Below are positions 24,418-37,105 of a DNA stretch of 64,000 nt, piece after piece. The first letter of the stretch is position 1; the number at the start of each line of letters is the position of its first letter. The stretch comes from Fasciolopsis buskii (taxonomy: Eukaryota; Platyhelminthes; Trematoda; Plagiorchiida; Fasciolidae): positions 186,001 through 250,000 of the forward strand of contig LUCM01009796.1 in NCBI GenBank assembly GCA_008360955.1. The letters run 5' to 3'. Both the position numbers and the translations under genes were made by a program. The notes beneath the pieces were generated by a model. The model worked only from the letters and a program-made list of their open reading frames with translations. It did no database searches and was not told the origin of the DNA.

Positions 24418-24465
24418 CTCAGACCAGAAGTCGGTAGGACATACGTCACATGTTCAACTGTTAAA
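24418..24465 (+). CDS. Second exon of the candidate secreted protein (48 nt)
   Basis: TTTTTGTTGACC through TTCTTAGCAG is a good acceptor, and TTAAA/GTAAGA a good donor. The 48-nt exon is symmetric (a multiple of three), so it could be skipped without frameshift. Joined to the signal-peptide exon it encodes SSDQKSVGHTSHVQLLK, polar as expected for a mature secreted peptide. It leaves two bases. Confidence 0.4.
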
Positions 24466-24710
24466 GTAAGATAAGTAATAATAAGGTGAGATCTGGTTTA
24501 CAAGACCAAAACAACAACATCCCTTCGGTGACCCTGTGAGAGTTAATCTGAAATTCGTGCAAAACATTTTATTTATAATCACTTATGGAGTATTTTCTAA
24601 GCCTTAAAGGCCATTCCAGATACAGACAGCGTTCAGTTTGCCACCAAAAACCACAGAAGATCTTGAAAATTTCATAGAAAAGGAAAAATGAATAAGTATC
24701 TTCATTTCAG

Positions 24711-24893
24711 GCGTAAGAGAACAAAACTTGAGAGAACTTTTCTGATTTTTCTATGTATCGCTCGACTTAAATCTATTACGACAGCAAATGTGCATTGGGT
24801 TATCTCCTATTGGATAGAATTTTGCATTCTTGATTTTGACATTCCACTCAAAAAAGTAAAAAAAATCCCGCAAGATCGCTCCTCTCCCCCCAG
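24711..24893 (+). CDS. Possible third exon of the secreted protein
   Basis: TATCTTCATTTCAG ends at 24710 and CCCCAG/GTAAAA follows 24893. The phase fits the second exon: the product runs KRKRTKLERTFLIFL, then a hydrophobic stretch HWVISYWIEFCILDF and a basic end KKVKKIPQDRSSPPR. The hydrophobic content is unusual for a secreted peptide and suggests either membrane association or a false exon. A 110-codon minus frame overlaps without support. Confidence 0.25.
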
Positions 24894-25329
24894 GTAAAAA
24901 TGCAGATAAAACGTTCAATGACTGGTTGCAAATGAAGTCGGCTGAATTATGATACCGGCTTGTCAAGATGCTTGCTAAATAGGAGATGGTTGAGTTCCTA
25001 TAGGTATTAATGCTAGAGCGTGTGGACCGAAAAGTGGATCTTGATAAAACATGCAGACGACACTTTGAAAAGTTGCCGCACACAGACGAGGTGGAATCTG
25101 GACGTATTTTGTGGGTTAACGTTTCACATTCGGATTACTGCTGATCACATGGTTTAGTGGACAACTCGCTCAATGGTATGAAAGAGATACGGGTAATAAG
25201 TGGCAATTTCCGGAGTAAGATTTTAAAGTCCTCCCTAAGAAACCTATAAAGGCAAAAGCAAGAGTGAATGGAGAAATTCAGGTATGCAAAATGGCGGATG
25301 GCGCTTCGTTTCCCCATGAATCACCGCAG
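24894..25329. other. Short non-coding stretch
   Basis: Nothing recognisable except the possible donor at 24894. Confidence 0.5.
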
Positions 25330-26590
25330 CCTTCTGATTTTAAATAGCAACCCCAAGGAGATTTTTTACACAGGTAAAAATGTGAGAAGTCCACTTTGGA
25401 TTTGGGCCTGAGATAATCAAACATTTCCTATTGGTGAAGCAAGAAAGGCAAACTAGGGACGTGGAACACAGATTTCACCAATTCGTACAAGGACTTAAAA
25501 ATATGCTGAATAATAAAAATGGTAACGTCGAAAGTGGATGTTACATTTATAAACTAATTGGAAGAGGACATCATGAGGATTCACAGAAAAACATAGACGT
25601 TTAAGCATAGCATGCCCTGCATTTTTAAGACCAGGAGATGTTACGGGGCGAAAACGTTTGACTAATGCAGTTGAACTGCCAATTTGTGGGATGGGAACAT
25701 CTGGATGGAGCAGGAATAAAAGACCGACTTAAAGTGCTGAATAAAGAAGTGAATGCATCAGCTAGAGCCACAGCAACGCATCTCAGTAAAGATGGGGGCA
25801 GTCTGCCAGGACGAACCCTTGTATTACTCTAAGTGATGCAGAGTAGCTTAAACACCATTTTACCTGGAAAATGTTTAACTCGCGTTTTGCCCCCTCTCTA
25901 CAAAAGAGGTTAAGATGTAATTAGTTCGAATAATGTTTCTAGATATCTTCAGTATGGATCACATTTCTCTACTTTCGGCATTACAAGTGAATGTCTTGGC
26001 ATAAAGATCTACCGTTGGCACCGCTTAGAGGTTCGCAAGCTTATTTTTGGTGAATAGGATTGATTTCAGCTTTTAGCAGGGTTGAAATTTATCAGAATTT
26101 TAGAAGTTGCTCCTTGCGGATTTCGGTAACTGAAAGAAAATACGGCGTTTTGAGATTAATAGGGTTCCAAATGGATAACAAATATCAACAATCGCATTGG
26201 TTGTCTCCATGAAGGGTCTGACCTCGTCACTAAGCCTACATTCAAATGAGAATGATGCAGACGTGTGTTAAAGAGACTTTTGAAGAAGGGCACGCTTGCT
26301 GTGCATGGACGTACGGAATCAAAATTCTTATTTGATTTGTTTGCTTGAAAAAATGAAACGTCAACCGGCAGCATATTGTCAGCCTTAGCTGAAGCAGACA
26401 ATCATCACTGGTTGAGATAGACACGTAATTTTGGGACGAAACGTCAGGAGAGCTGTTAGTAAGTCTGTGGGAAATGGGATTTCCCCTGGTTGGAGAAACG
26501 CAGAGGTCTGTCAAATCCAATGCACAGTGGTGGGGCCGACGCATGATTGAAATCACCAAAGATAATAGGCAGACTGTGCTCACGTCGTGG
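25330..26590 (-). mobile_element. Second decayed LINE copy, endonuclease and reverse transcriptase remnants
   Basis: On the minus strand the 5' part (26230-26583) contains DLTDLCVSPTRGNPIS followed by LTNSSPDVSSQNYVS and STSDDCLLQL. These match the end of the APE-type endonuclease of LINEs (PTRGNNILDLVLTN-like, then TSDH-like). The 3' part (25560-25830) is collinear at nucleotide level with 10900-11160 of the first copy, including AATGCATCAGCTAGAGCCAC against AATGCATCGGTCAGAGCCAC. The 3' end near 25370 matches 10266. Relative to copy one, about 390 bp covering the reverse transcriptase palm is missing. Frames are broken throughout. It is dead, but the order of domains is preserved. Confidence 0.7.
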
Positions 26591-27710
26591 AACAGTAATT
26601 GCTAGAAACGAATCAAGAACGTTTTCATGTCCTGTTAGGAGCTAACAGAGCTTACGGCGATGAATCTTATACTGGAAAAACACGTCTTTTGCTGGTCAAA
26701 ACAACGGGAAAACGGGAAAACTTGATTTTGTTCCTGCAAGTCTCACAGATGTTCTCGGCTTGGTTCCGCGTTATAAAAAAATTGCAAGAACACGAAAGGC
26801 TGCGGCTAAACAAAGCGTCCATGCTACCCACGAATTTTGTAGGAAAAGCTTCACAGAAAACAGTGAAGGAATCACACTTGTTGATCATTGCACCATGATA
26901 ACTCAATAATGTTGAGTGATTTCTGATACCGTGGACTTAGTCAGTCTTGGACTAGTGGCAACATGACTGCATCAAAATACATCTAATGTTGCGCTCGTCG
27001 CGAAGGACTGTGGAGCTAGTATTTTTCTGGTTTACTTCTAAATTTATCAGTCACTTTAATAGTTTATCTTTCGTACCTGAAGCAATATCCATATTATTCC
27101 CATCTGTTCTTCGAGGAGGCTGGCTCAGTCTCGTTTTCTGCAAAGCTTACTTTGGTGAACGGTAAATTTGGACGATAGCTATGCAACGGTCTACGCATCG
27201 TTTCCTGACCCTTAGATTTGGTAACTACTTCAATTTGCAATTTTTTTTCTAATCTCACTGATAGTCACACAAAGGGTACGAAAATTCACTTCCCTAAATG
27301 ACCAACCAAATTTGTTTGCTGACTAATCGAACGCGTACTTTATCACAATAATAACAACCAAATGTGAACCGTCGTCTTCGATAACGTTACATTCGGTAAT
27401 TTGATCTCTTAATTCCGGCCATCGGTTCCGATGCGCGTAATTTTCAGTGATTATGGCGAATCATTCATCTGTGCAATTGTTAGCAGTTTAACATGCATAC
27501 AATCGAACTCCGTTCACTTTAAATCATCCAAGTGGTACAGGACAGGTATTTTTGATGGGACTAAAACAAAAATGAATTTAATCATTTGGGGAGAAGAAGT
27601 ATTCATTTCTTCCCATTTGACAATTCAAACTTTTGTGTGTACTTGCTGTTCCAAAACGAAAACGAGTCTGCCTACGCAATTGTCATTTCACCTCTACTGT
27701 TCGAGGAAAA
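26591..27710. other. Non-coding stretch, partly possible LINE remnant
   Basis: A 99-codon plus and a 79-codon minus frame overlap at 26599-26906; they directly follow the LINE endonuclease upstream end and may be its eroded continuation. The rest shows nothing. Confidence 0.4.
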
Positions 27711-27775
27711 ACAAGTTGGTGAACAACTTTGTTTTCAGTGATTCGGATTCAAGCCGTTACATCATTTTATATTTG
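27711..27775 (+). repeat. Interspersed repeat, copy 1
   Basis: ACAAGTTGGTGAACAAC, TTTTCAGTGATTCG and CCGTTACATCA recur on the opposite strand at 34330-34399 in the same order and spacing. The family is not identified. The 127-codon plus frame at 27431-27814 crosses it and is thus doubtful as a gene. Confidence 0.6.
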
Positions 27776-28514
27776 GGAAAATTTTCCTTAAGAGGGATTG
27801 TATTTGTTAGATAAAAATATGGGTGGGGAAGGGAGTTGTGGTGTTACATGCCTAACCTGAATACACAAGAACTTGCTGTGTTAATTGCATTGTTGTCTGT
27901 TGAAGCCAAACGTCAAGCTTGGTGACCATAAGGGGTCTCAGTTCGGATAAACATGTGTCCAGCAGACACAGAACAGAGCGGACATATGGGGTGGGGCGGT
28001 TGAAGAGCAAACACGACATGTTTTGCGAGCGCAGTGGGAAGTTCTAAGGGGGCCAAGCGACAACTTCCTATGTGGTCGTGACGACACTCCCCCAAACTAG
28101 ACTGTTGATCCTTGACCTTAACCAGGGTCCGAATTATTTGTGTCACATTTACGGTGTGGTTTGTCTATGCTGCGGGTGCAACGATTGCACTGTTAAGTGA
28201 CTTTATTGTTCCAGTGCCCAGTCATGCAGGGTTTTTCTCACGGATGCTTTCAGACATGCTCCTGGTGGTTCGGCCGAAGCACACTCTACTACAGGAACAT
28301 GTGAATGAATGGATACAATGAGGCTGCAGTATCAACCATGATGACACTGCTGGTGGGATGTGAACAGGATTCGAGGCTTGGCTACGTAAAATGTTTTACT
28401 GATAGCATTAATCCGTCGTTCTCGTGCTGTCTTTGCTAGCATTTCACCCTTGAATGGTGGAGCTATGTATACTGGCTTTCTTTCCTCCACCGCCGTCCAG
28501 TGAATCTACATATC
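27776..28514. other. GC-richer non-coding block
   Basis: About 27910-28380 is GC-richer than its flanks and has a 77-codon minus frame and a 69-codon plus frame that overlap. It may be a repeat. No protein family recognised. Confidence 0.35.
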
Positions 28515-28740
28515 TGTCTCCTATATCTCATCAATCAATCTAATTGAGAGGCCATTTCCAATGAAATATTTTCCCACCATCTGAAGTTCTGCTTCAAGAG
28601 GACCTTTTGTGCATATTCTTTTTCCTCTAGCTATGAGACATCTAATTAGGTCCCTTTTCACACTAGGAGGCATACAGCTGTAAAATTGGATGGATCGTCT
28701 GTCCAACGAGGCTCCCCTGTGTAATAACCGCCTAACTAGA
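28515..28740 (-). mobile_element. Penelope-like element fragment
   Basis: The minus-strand frame (28521-28706) reads SCMPPSVKRDLIRCLIARG, then KRICTKGPLEAELQMV and GKYFIGNGLSIRLID. This matches, in order, the segment after the reverse transcriptase of Penelope-like elements, where a S..P..yK..Li..L..Ra..Ic....le.El..l...l..NGYp..fi pattern is usual. Upstream on the same strand YTGEPRWTDD may be a worn KPTFTG..l. block. Only this piece remains. Penelope-like elements of several animals carry hammerhead ribozymes in their terminal repeats (established knowledge), but none is seen next to this fragment. Confidence 0.55.
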
Positions 28741-31417
28741 CCTTCTTTAAGATGAATTAATTATATGTTCAGTAATCCATCTCTCTTGTGAGTTTCACAT
28801 TCACATGACCGAGTTGAACTTCCTCAGCAGTTATCGTCTAGGGGTTGAGTGCGCAGATGTCATATTCGAATCGGTAACTTCCGAACACGAATGGTTCCGG
28901 GAACAAAACTTGTTTTAATTAGTTTGGGTGGCTTACATTATTGTGACTTTAACAGTCCTATTACTGTGCATACTCCAATCGTGAGACCAAATCTATGCGA
29001 CTCTGTGGTGTGCATCACTTGAAATCATTTTATCAAACCAATCAACGATAATGTGACGTCGGTATCACAGGATTGATCTTTGGATCAGCCCAATTATACT
29101 CTGATGACGAGAAGTTGGAACTGGTTCAGCACCGCTTTTTTTAAGCACTCCTTTTTCCAATCAAATCAATAGAAAATAAATGGATACAGCAAAACATTGG
29201 CGTTGGATGAGGCATAAGGAATTAAGAGCTCAAAATGCAAACAAAATGTAAAGATTTACTGCATGGAGACTTTTGAAAAAGCCTTAGGTAAACGATGCAA
29301 TGGCATTTTGAAAGGAATTGAGCACTTTAGTCTGCTTCTTGGCTGACTGAACTCCAAATTGTTAATCTAATTTAGCTGTACGTTTGCGAGCAAACGGATT
29401 CGGATATCCATTATTCATTAACGCATTTCTTGTCTATCCCATGTTCTTTTCGGTCCTTTGTGTGTTGAAATTACGTCCTGTTCTGAAAGTCGAAACGCTT
29501 GCTGATTTCTTTTTGTATACCCTAAGATATTTGCACCGTACTGCACGAATCCAGTGACTTAATGCAGTCGTAATTCGCATGGATTTTCCCTAACAACCAC
29601 CAAGTTAGGCAGTCAAAACCAATGGAATTTTTACATTTACAAATGACTACGAAACTTCGTGATTAGATCTAAAGCACTGGACCTAAATAGCAATCCATGA
29701 ATGCTTCTCTTCTGTGTCTGTCCTTTTTGAGACTGCTACAAATATGCATAAGCTGCACCTGACCTGAATCACTGTTACACGCTACAGTTTGACCGCGCAC
29801 ATTTTAGCGGCAAAGAAATTACAACGGTGAACCATCGTTTTCGCCGATTCCCGTTACACGCAATTTGGATTCTTTGTCTGTTTATGACTTATGCTCCGGA
29901 GCGTAGCGACTACGATTCCCACAATCGCATCCACCGCATTCAGATGTATCTGCGAAATTCGTAATCTGCTAGAGTTTAGCATAGCGCACAAAATAACTCA
30001 CATCACACATGGATCCCACCCGTGATGTATAGGGTAAGATGTTCTCAGTCCTCCGGAAAGATTTCTTGACAGTATGTGGTAATGGAAACGATGAGCAGTG
30101 CCGATTTGATCTAATCATTTAAGATGAACATGCTCTCCAACAACTACGCGACTGAGGCGAAACAGGCCATTGGGAATTATCACCAAACCTTTTCTTGGGT
30201 CTCGAAGGAACTCTGCCATGGTCGGATCAGTTTACGAGCTACGTGATAAACTAACCAATTCTATTCAGGTTGCTCTTCCCAGACCATTGTCACTAGGTAA
30301 ATGTTTTTATGGTATGATTTTATAGCACTTGACCCTTAATCCACATTCAACTGAAAAACTGTATATGAGCAAAGCGTTATGTTTTGGGTTTCGATGTACT
30401 ACATTGCGTTTCGATTTTATTGAGGCACTAGAAGTGTGACTGGGTTGTGAAGTTCGCACTGGACAAATACAAGTGCTTGGAAAACCGAAGAACAAAGTGA
30501 AATAACCGAAAAGAATAAATGATCCAGTAAAAGGTTTTCCTGTTCCTATTGTACACATTTTGAAATCACCCCCAGGCATCTTAATTTATCAATCTCTTTG
30601 GTGAATAGTTGAGTTCCGTTGTCACCCAAGGTACTTTATCCGAGAGGCTGCGGTGAACTTTATTGGAAACTGAGAACTCGAGTAGCAGTTTGCATGACAG
30701 GATGGTCAAAGTGGACAAGAACCCATAATGATTAGCATTTTATTGTGGTCTTGCGGCAGTGAATTCAATAAGGTTTGCTTCAGCTTACTCATGATCTTCA
30801 CAGTTTGGAAGGCGAAAAACTATAATTCACATGACTCCTTTGGGGCTAATAGCGTACAACGTCAGCTTTCGCTCTGTATTTTACCAGATTTCCTAGTTTT
30901 TCTACCGGATTCATTGACATCCCGATAAAATAAGTCAATCTGCTTGGAGCATGGAAAAATAAATGTAGATCAACTCGGTGTTTGCACATGCGCGGTAAAC
31001 AGTCCTGAAACAGGTTCATGAGAGCAACATGCATTTTCGTTATACTAGGCTGGTTGATTTTAAGCAACATATGCTGCCAGTTGTTACCGTCGGTTATACT
31101 ACTCCTCTGCAATGATTATAGTAGGAGGCCTCCAAAGGCAAATCAACAAAACAGGGCTCTGGACACTGAGTGTAATAGAAAGTTAACCTTACTAAATTTG
31201 TGACCGTATGAATCATCCACGTACGTAAAACGTTTCTATTATCAACCGATTAGAACGGCTTGTTTACGAATACAGAGCTGTTTACTTTGAAAACGACCAA
31301 GCTTTCCGTTTCAACCAGTCGTGCATTTGAAATATTGGCTTTACAGTAAATTTTACGAACGCGCGTTTCACAGTGTCAATGGAATATAATTATAAAAAAA
31401 TGATCTAATTTTTGCAG
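28741..31417. other. Non-coding stretch
   Basis: Frames of 60-90 codons (minus 30307-30579, minus 30846-31112) lack splice support. Nothing recognised. Confidence 0.45.
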
Positions 31418-31722
31418 AGCTCGCTGCGATCAAGAAAGTTCATATTGTAACGAATTCCGACGATTTCCGAGTTCCACTTCTGACTGTCAGATTGGGTAAT
31501 AAACAAATTGGATGTATTCGGGACATCGAAAAACAACAACGCATTGTCACTAATAATGACAAATTGAAACGAAATAGCATACAAAGTAATACTCGGTACC
31601 AAACGAATGCTTCCAGGATCGGTAGAATGCTAACTAACAAATTGGTTCCCGGTCTCTTTAGATCACAAATTCACACCTGCTTTCTAAGCAGCAACTCTGA
31701 TTTAAGTAAACTCTTAGGTTAA
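31418..31722 (+). CDS. Candidate terminal exon of an unidentified gene
   Basis: TGATCTAATTTTTGCAG (31401-31417) is a good acceptor. The frame behind it is open for about 100 codons from LAAIKKVHIVTNSDDF and VPLLTVRLGNKQIG through RIGRMLTNKLVPGLF and stops at TAA 31720-31722. The first full codon needs one base from an upstream exon. The product is basic and soluble with no motif I can name. Overlapping minus-strand frames (31405-31640) are shadows. No polyadenylation signal is evident nearby. Confidence 0.45.
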
Positions 31723-34329
31723 AAAAGGGTAGCGACCCGGTTAAAATAATGCTCATGACAACACCAGGATGGAAGTGCAATTCTGGCGTGCATTTTGCTT
31801 CTCAAATGATCGATATTTCAGGTATTGGAAGAAACTACAGACAAACAAGTACCGCCCGAAATTTCCTCATAACCCCGTCAACGCAAACTTTCTCATCTTC
31901 GCATTAAACACTAGGAAACCATTTCATTAACTATTCTTTTAACTTTTAATGCCTATTTTCCTTGAAAATTTCCAATGCAAAATAGCAATTCTGATCTAGA
32001 ATAGCCGAATTGGTTTACCTTTCATCCCAACGATTGCATGCACGAATAGGACAGTTTGCATCACTATTTGCATGTTACCACAGCAGATTTGTTTGCTTAC
32101 AATCTAATTACAAAATTAATCATGTTTAAGTAGAGACGATTACTTATATAAATGATTGGATTCTCATCACGTTCTTTCAGTTGCGTGACTCTTTTAAGGG
32201 GTCTACCTCAACTACTCTGAATGTTTATTTGAATATGAACTCATTTGTTCGACAACTATACTGTCATCCCGAGAGGAGAGATGAATTCTCTTGAACGGTC
32301 ACTTGCAAGTTTCCATAATGGTATGTTTAAGCAATTCACGCTAGCTGATCATCGTGAAATGTTTGCCATTTCTACATCCATCTTTTCAACCCCGAGTTGA
32401 CTAAAACATACTTTCTTTGATAGCGCTTAGTCTCAAATTGGTCAGGATCGTTCTTGGTACATTTTGAATTCCTGAACGAACATAAGCGTCGGTGATTCAA
32501 TTGCATCTGTTCATCACCAACATGTCTTTGAATTTGCAAACTTCGGAACTTTGCTATTTTGACCACACAGGAACTGACCCTATCATACCGTGGGTTGCAT
32601 TTCTAAAGACTGAGTTTCTGTTGAATGATTAATCTATATGCATTTAGCAATTCCCCAAAATTCTAACAATCATTTTCCCAAATTTTATTGTGCTTGCGTC
32701 AGTATTTGTGTCAACCTGGATTACTTAAAGTCATCGAGGAAATCCAAAGACCTGTATAAATTATTCAGTATAGGTTTTCGCTTGAACGAACATGAGAATT
32801 GGAAAACTGGTCATATTACATCTCATGCTTGACAGGTTTTTGGGATTGGCAAAATCGACACAACCCGTTGCCATGGCTACTCGTGCTGAGTGCACGGGAA
32901 TCTGACTAGTCCCAAGAAATCTAAAGAAACAGGGGTGGGGATGATATTTATTATAAGAATTGCGTAATTCAAATGATCGTTTTTCGCAAAACCAAAATCT
33001 CATGGTCACATTTTTTCTCAATGTAACACACTCCAAATATACAATGTCAAATGTGACCCTAATCAAAATTCAGGAGAACAACTGAGCCGAAATTCCGGAT
33101 GCGGAGGGGATTTGAAAAAATACGTTATTGTTTTGTAATGCATGATTGTTTTGTGAACGTAAATGGGAGATTTCAAACGTTTTGCCTAAAAATGGTTTCC
33201 ATAACAAAGCACTCTTCTTTTGGATATACCGGCCAGCAACCATAAGCCAAAAAACAATCAGTGTGATCCGTTTTGTGAGATAACTGTTCATCCGTGACAT
33301 ATTCATTAGAAAATTGTGCAAGACATTATTTCCAATTCACATGAAACCAAATAGACCGTGACTTCAAAACGAATGAACAATAAGGTTAGTGGCAGACTAG
33401 GTTTTATCTCATCAAATGAAATAAATAGCAAACATGACTGACATCATTCTTAATGGCGTGAGTAACACTGATTGGTAGTATTTTTCGCATCCGGACTTTT
33501 GGAGAGAATTGCCCCCGGAATCACCGTGTGTGAATGGACTCACTGTCCACTCACTTTGATAGCGATTCAGGTGAGATTCTAATGAGAACAATGACTAGCG
33601 CCCACCTTCATCATGAACACCTACCAAGTGCTTGGCGATCCTTAAATATCAGGGTGCTTTGTCATAATTAATCAGGTAGACAAAATTTTGATGTGGGACG
33701 AATAATGAATAATACTCGGGTTTTTATTTATGCATTTGGGAATCTCAGTCAAGATATTTACGTCTATACATAACATTCGGAACAGCAGTTACTGGTGAAC
33801 ATGGCGCCGGTGAAACGAGAAGCGTCGAAATTGTAGCCTTTTGATGGTGGTTACAATTCTGTCGAAGTGATCTCACGTACTGCGAAAGCAAAAGATTTAC
33901 AGCCGACGGGATGTCGAGTAGGCACCTCTGCTTTTTTGCTGATCAAGTTCTAAATTCTGTATACCATAGACAACATTTTTAGGTAGGCTGCTACGGATGA
34001 CATCTTCATTAGTAAAACGTGTTTCCATTGACCAAAAGGTGATTGTTCCCACAAACCGTACCGCGACAAGCTTTAATCAAATTATGAAGGAAAAGACAAA
34101 GCAAGCGCCAAATACCCTATAAAACCAGGGGTTTGTAAAAGCTAACAGGATGAAGCAAGTGGGCATTTTGCACCTGCTCTAGTAATCTTAAATTCATTAC
34201 TCAAACATCTTGAATCAGTTATCAATCTTATTTACATGAGTTCTGCTATCATTGTATTCTTTGAAGATAACGTTAAATGTTTTGGAAATTCCTTGAAAAT
34301 TACCACTGAACACATTGAGAAAACACAAG
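31723..34329. other. Non-coding stretch
   Basis: A 101-codon minus frame (32761-33066) and several 60-80 codon frames have no boundaries or motifs. Nothing recognised. Confidence 0.45.
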
Positions 34330-34399
34330 TCAAGATATATATAGTGATGTAATGGCATGAGTACGAATCACTGAAAACGAGCTTGTTCGCCAACTTGTG
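34330..34399 (-). repeat. Interspersed repeat, copy 2
   Basis: Read on the minus strand it matches 27711-27775: ACAAGTTGGCGAACAAG, TTTTCAGTGATTCG, GCCATTACATCACT. It differs by about one base in five, so both are old. Confidence 0.6.
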
Positions 34400-36409
34400 T
34401 TTTGGAAATTCGCTTACCATTTAGATTATTAAAATTAAATAGCTGCCGTTTGCTGGAATTTGAACAAAAGCTTGGATGATTTTTCCTCCCAAAGATTTTA
34501 TTTAAGATATCAATAAAAGTACCAAATTGACCACGGATTAGGAATCATATACAAATCATGGAAATACCAAAACACTATTTTGATAGAAAGAAACTATCAG
34601 AAGCCTGACTTAGAGCTCCAGCAGTTGAAATGCAATTAGTGATCAAACTATCCGCCAGATGCCAACGCCGTCACAAGGCTGTGACTACCGCGACAGTACT
34701 AGGCTCCAGTAAACACGAAACTTTCTGTTCGGCGAAATATTAATTAGATGTACTATGGATATCGAACCGAAGATGCAGAATGATATTGTTCTCCCTTTAC
34801 AGTATCTGCTATTTCAATGACTTGAAACTCACGGAGGGTATAAACAAAGAAACTGTTGCCCGGTTAGTCCGTTTTCTCTTATTCCGTCTAAGTACCGGTG
34901 GAATAAAGGGGGTAGTTTTTGGAAGAATAAAGGAACTTGAACTGCTTTAAACAAATTGACAGGTGCAGGCAACGTGAAAACACTGCGAATAAAGAATTCA
35001 AACCGGATTTGACAACATACGCCAAGCAACACCGGTTCGTTAATATGGAGGGCTTTCGAATGTTGCTGTACTCGGTATTACCAGATCAGTTTTGGGCAAT
35101 ATAATAAGCGTTTGTTTTGATCAAATTTCCAAAGTCGACTTAATGCCTTTATTGTAGAGCATTATTTTCACAAGCCGTGTAAATCGGTATTTTTGTTCGA
35201 ATTTTCTGTTGTTTTCCAAACGTAAGCACAAACTAGTTTCTCAAAGAATTCGATTGGCAGTGTCAAATTTTAATTCGTGCGAACTTTCATCTGAAAAACT
35301 TCACGCATAGTAAAATCGATCAAACCCCTTTTAGATTATATTCTACAATAGGTGCTCAACCCTAGCGAACTGCACCTGAGAAACATTTCCCTGTACAGTT
35401 CAATAATGTGTATTCCTCAGGGACAGACCTATGTGAAAGTGAGTCTCGCTTCGCTAACTCAAACTGTACACTACGAATGAAAAACAAATGAGAAAACTAA
35501 CTTCACACTCGTGCATAGTGAAGCAAAAATGACTTTTTTTATTCAGATCTGGTGCCTGTCGTTAACCAACCCAAATATCCCAGTCGAGAAAACAGTGTGA
35601 TGCTAACCTTTTGGCAAAATATTTATCGAAAAATGTTTTGTGCCTATTCTTTAAGGCCAAAGTTTAGTCTCGTGGATCACTACTAGCATTGAGCGCATCT
35701 CCATATCTGTTCCCGTGTTGGTAGGTACTGAAAGAGTAGTTTTACGATTGCTATATATAACTATACAGACAGAGGCATTGATTCCAAGTCAAGCGAGGGT
35801 AGGATACAAAGCATAAGATTCGCCGCTCACTGGATACTTATGCAAGAACTGCAAGTCATCCTACTGTATTTTAGACTATATCATCTAGTTAAATCCTGAG
35901 TACGGATCATCTCACTTCTCTCCTGTTATTCGGGTTTGCAGTTGGGTATGACCAAACCTACAGAAGTAAAAAGCACATTCCCACGTATACACCATGACCG
36001 GGAGTACAATACGGGAGAGCTGGAATATATATTGAGAACTCTGAAAAATATTTCCCATTTCTTCCTCATTTATCCTTCTTCATCTTGGTCTGAGTGATAA
36101 TGCGTCGGCATACAAACCTATACCGCACATGTATAAATTTGTACATATTTTGGCATATTTCTTCAGAATTTCGTGCTTGATCAGAAAACGAATATCGAGC
36201 ATTTCACTGCCTCGGAATATGTGTCATTCTTTTGAACAATTTTCCAGCGCGATCCGTTTTCTTTCATTAAGAGCTCATTTAACTTACTTTGAAATTTGTA
36301 AACCTATCCGATTTCCAAAGGGCAAGAACCAAAAGTCTTCGTGTACAGAACTAAGGGGTTCAGAATTTCAGTCCCTAAATCTCCAGCTTTCCTAGAGAGA
36401 TCTGGTTGA
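34400..36409. other. Non-coding stretch
   Basis: No gene or repeat recognised; an 88-codon plus frame at 36129-36395 is unsupported. Confidence 0.45.
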
Positions 36410-36600
36410 ATCGGCCAGGCAGAACATAGTAAATGACCGTGGAAGCTAGGTGGGGGCATATGCAATGACCGACGTCCGCTAAGTGCACCAGGCCGGTTGT
36501 CGATTTCGTTCCTGACCCGCCCCGATTAAGCCAACGTACGCGGTTCTTTCCTAGAAATGAATAGTCGCCGAGACTTTCCATCAACGTCGAGTACGCCTAA
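36410..36600. repeat. GC-rich island, probable unidentified repeat
   Basis: A sharp change to high GC with a clean 69-codon minus frame (GGSGTKSTTGLVHLADVG). It looks like an inserted element fragment rather than an exon. Family unknown. Confidence 0.35.
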
Positions 36601-37056
36601 GGTCCACATTACCATAGAAGCAGTCAGTATAGACAATTTGTCCCTACTTATCAGGAATATGACCGTGAATGGATAAAATGATTTTAATTATTTCCACTTA
36701 TGTCCTTCGATATATATATATATATATAAACGATTTAAGAAACAGAAGTGTTTTGTCTACGAATCACCTGCGAAGGATAACAAATCTAAGAAGAAATTAT
36801 TTGCTCCCAAAATAATTTAGATAGTAAACTGTGGTCATTGATAGAAAAAGACAGAACCAAACGTGGTTCATCTGTGTCTAACGAAAGTGGATGTAAATGA
36901 CAATGCTCTCGCGATCATGAAACGCCCTATTGCACCTGGTCATTTAAGGCCGAGAAACACGACGGGCGGATAAGACTAGTTGGATCAACTATTCCAAAAC
37001 CATACTGCATTCAGAAAATATGGACGAGAGTAATTCTCATGCTACTGATACCGGAT
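36601..37056. other. Non-coding stretch with TA repeat
   Basis: Contains a (TA)n tract at 36710-36728 and nothing else recognised. Confidence 0.6.
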
Positions 37057-37105
37057 ATGAAATAATTCACCATGTGATATCATCGCTCAACTCACCATAA
37101 AGAAA

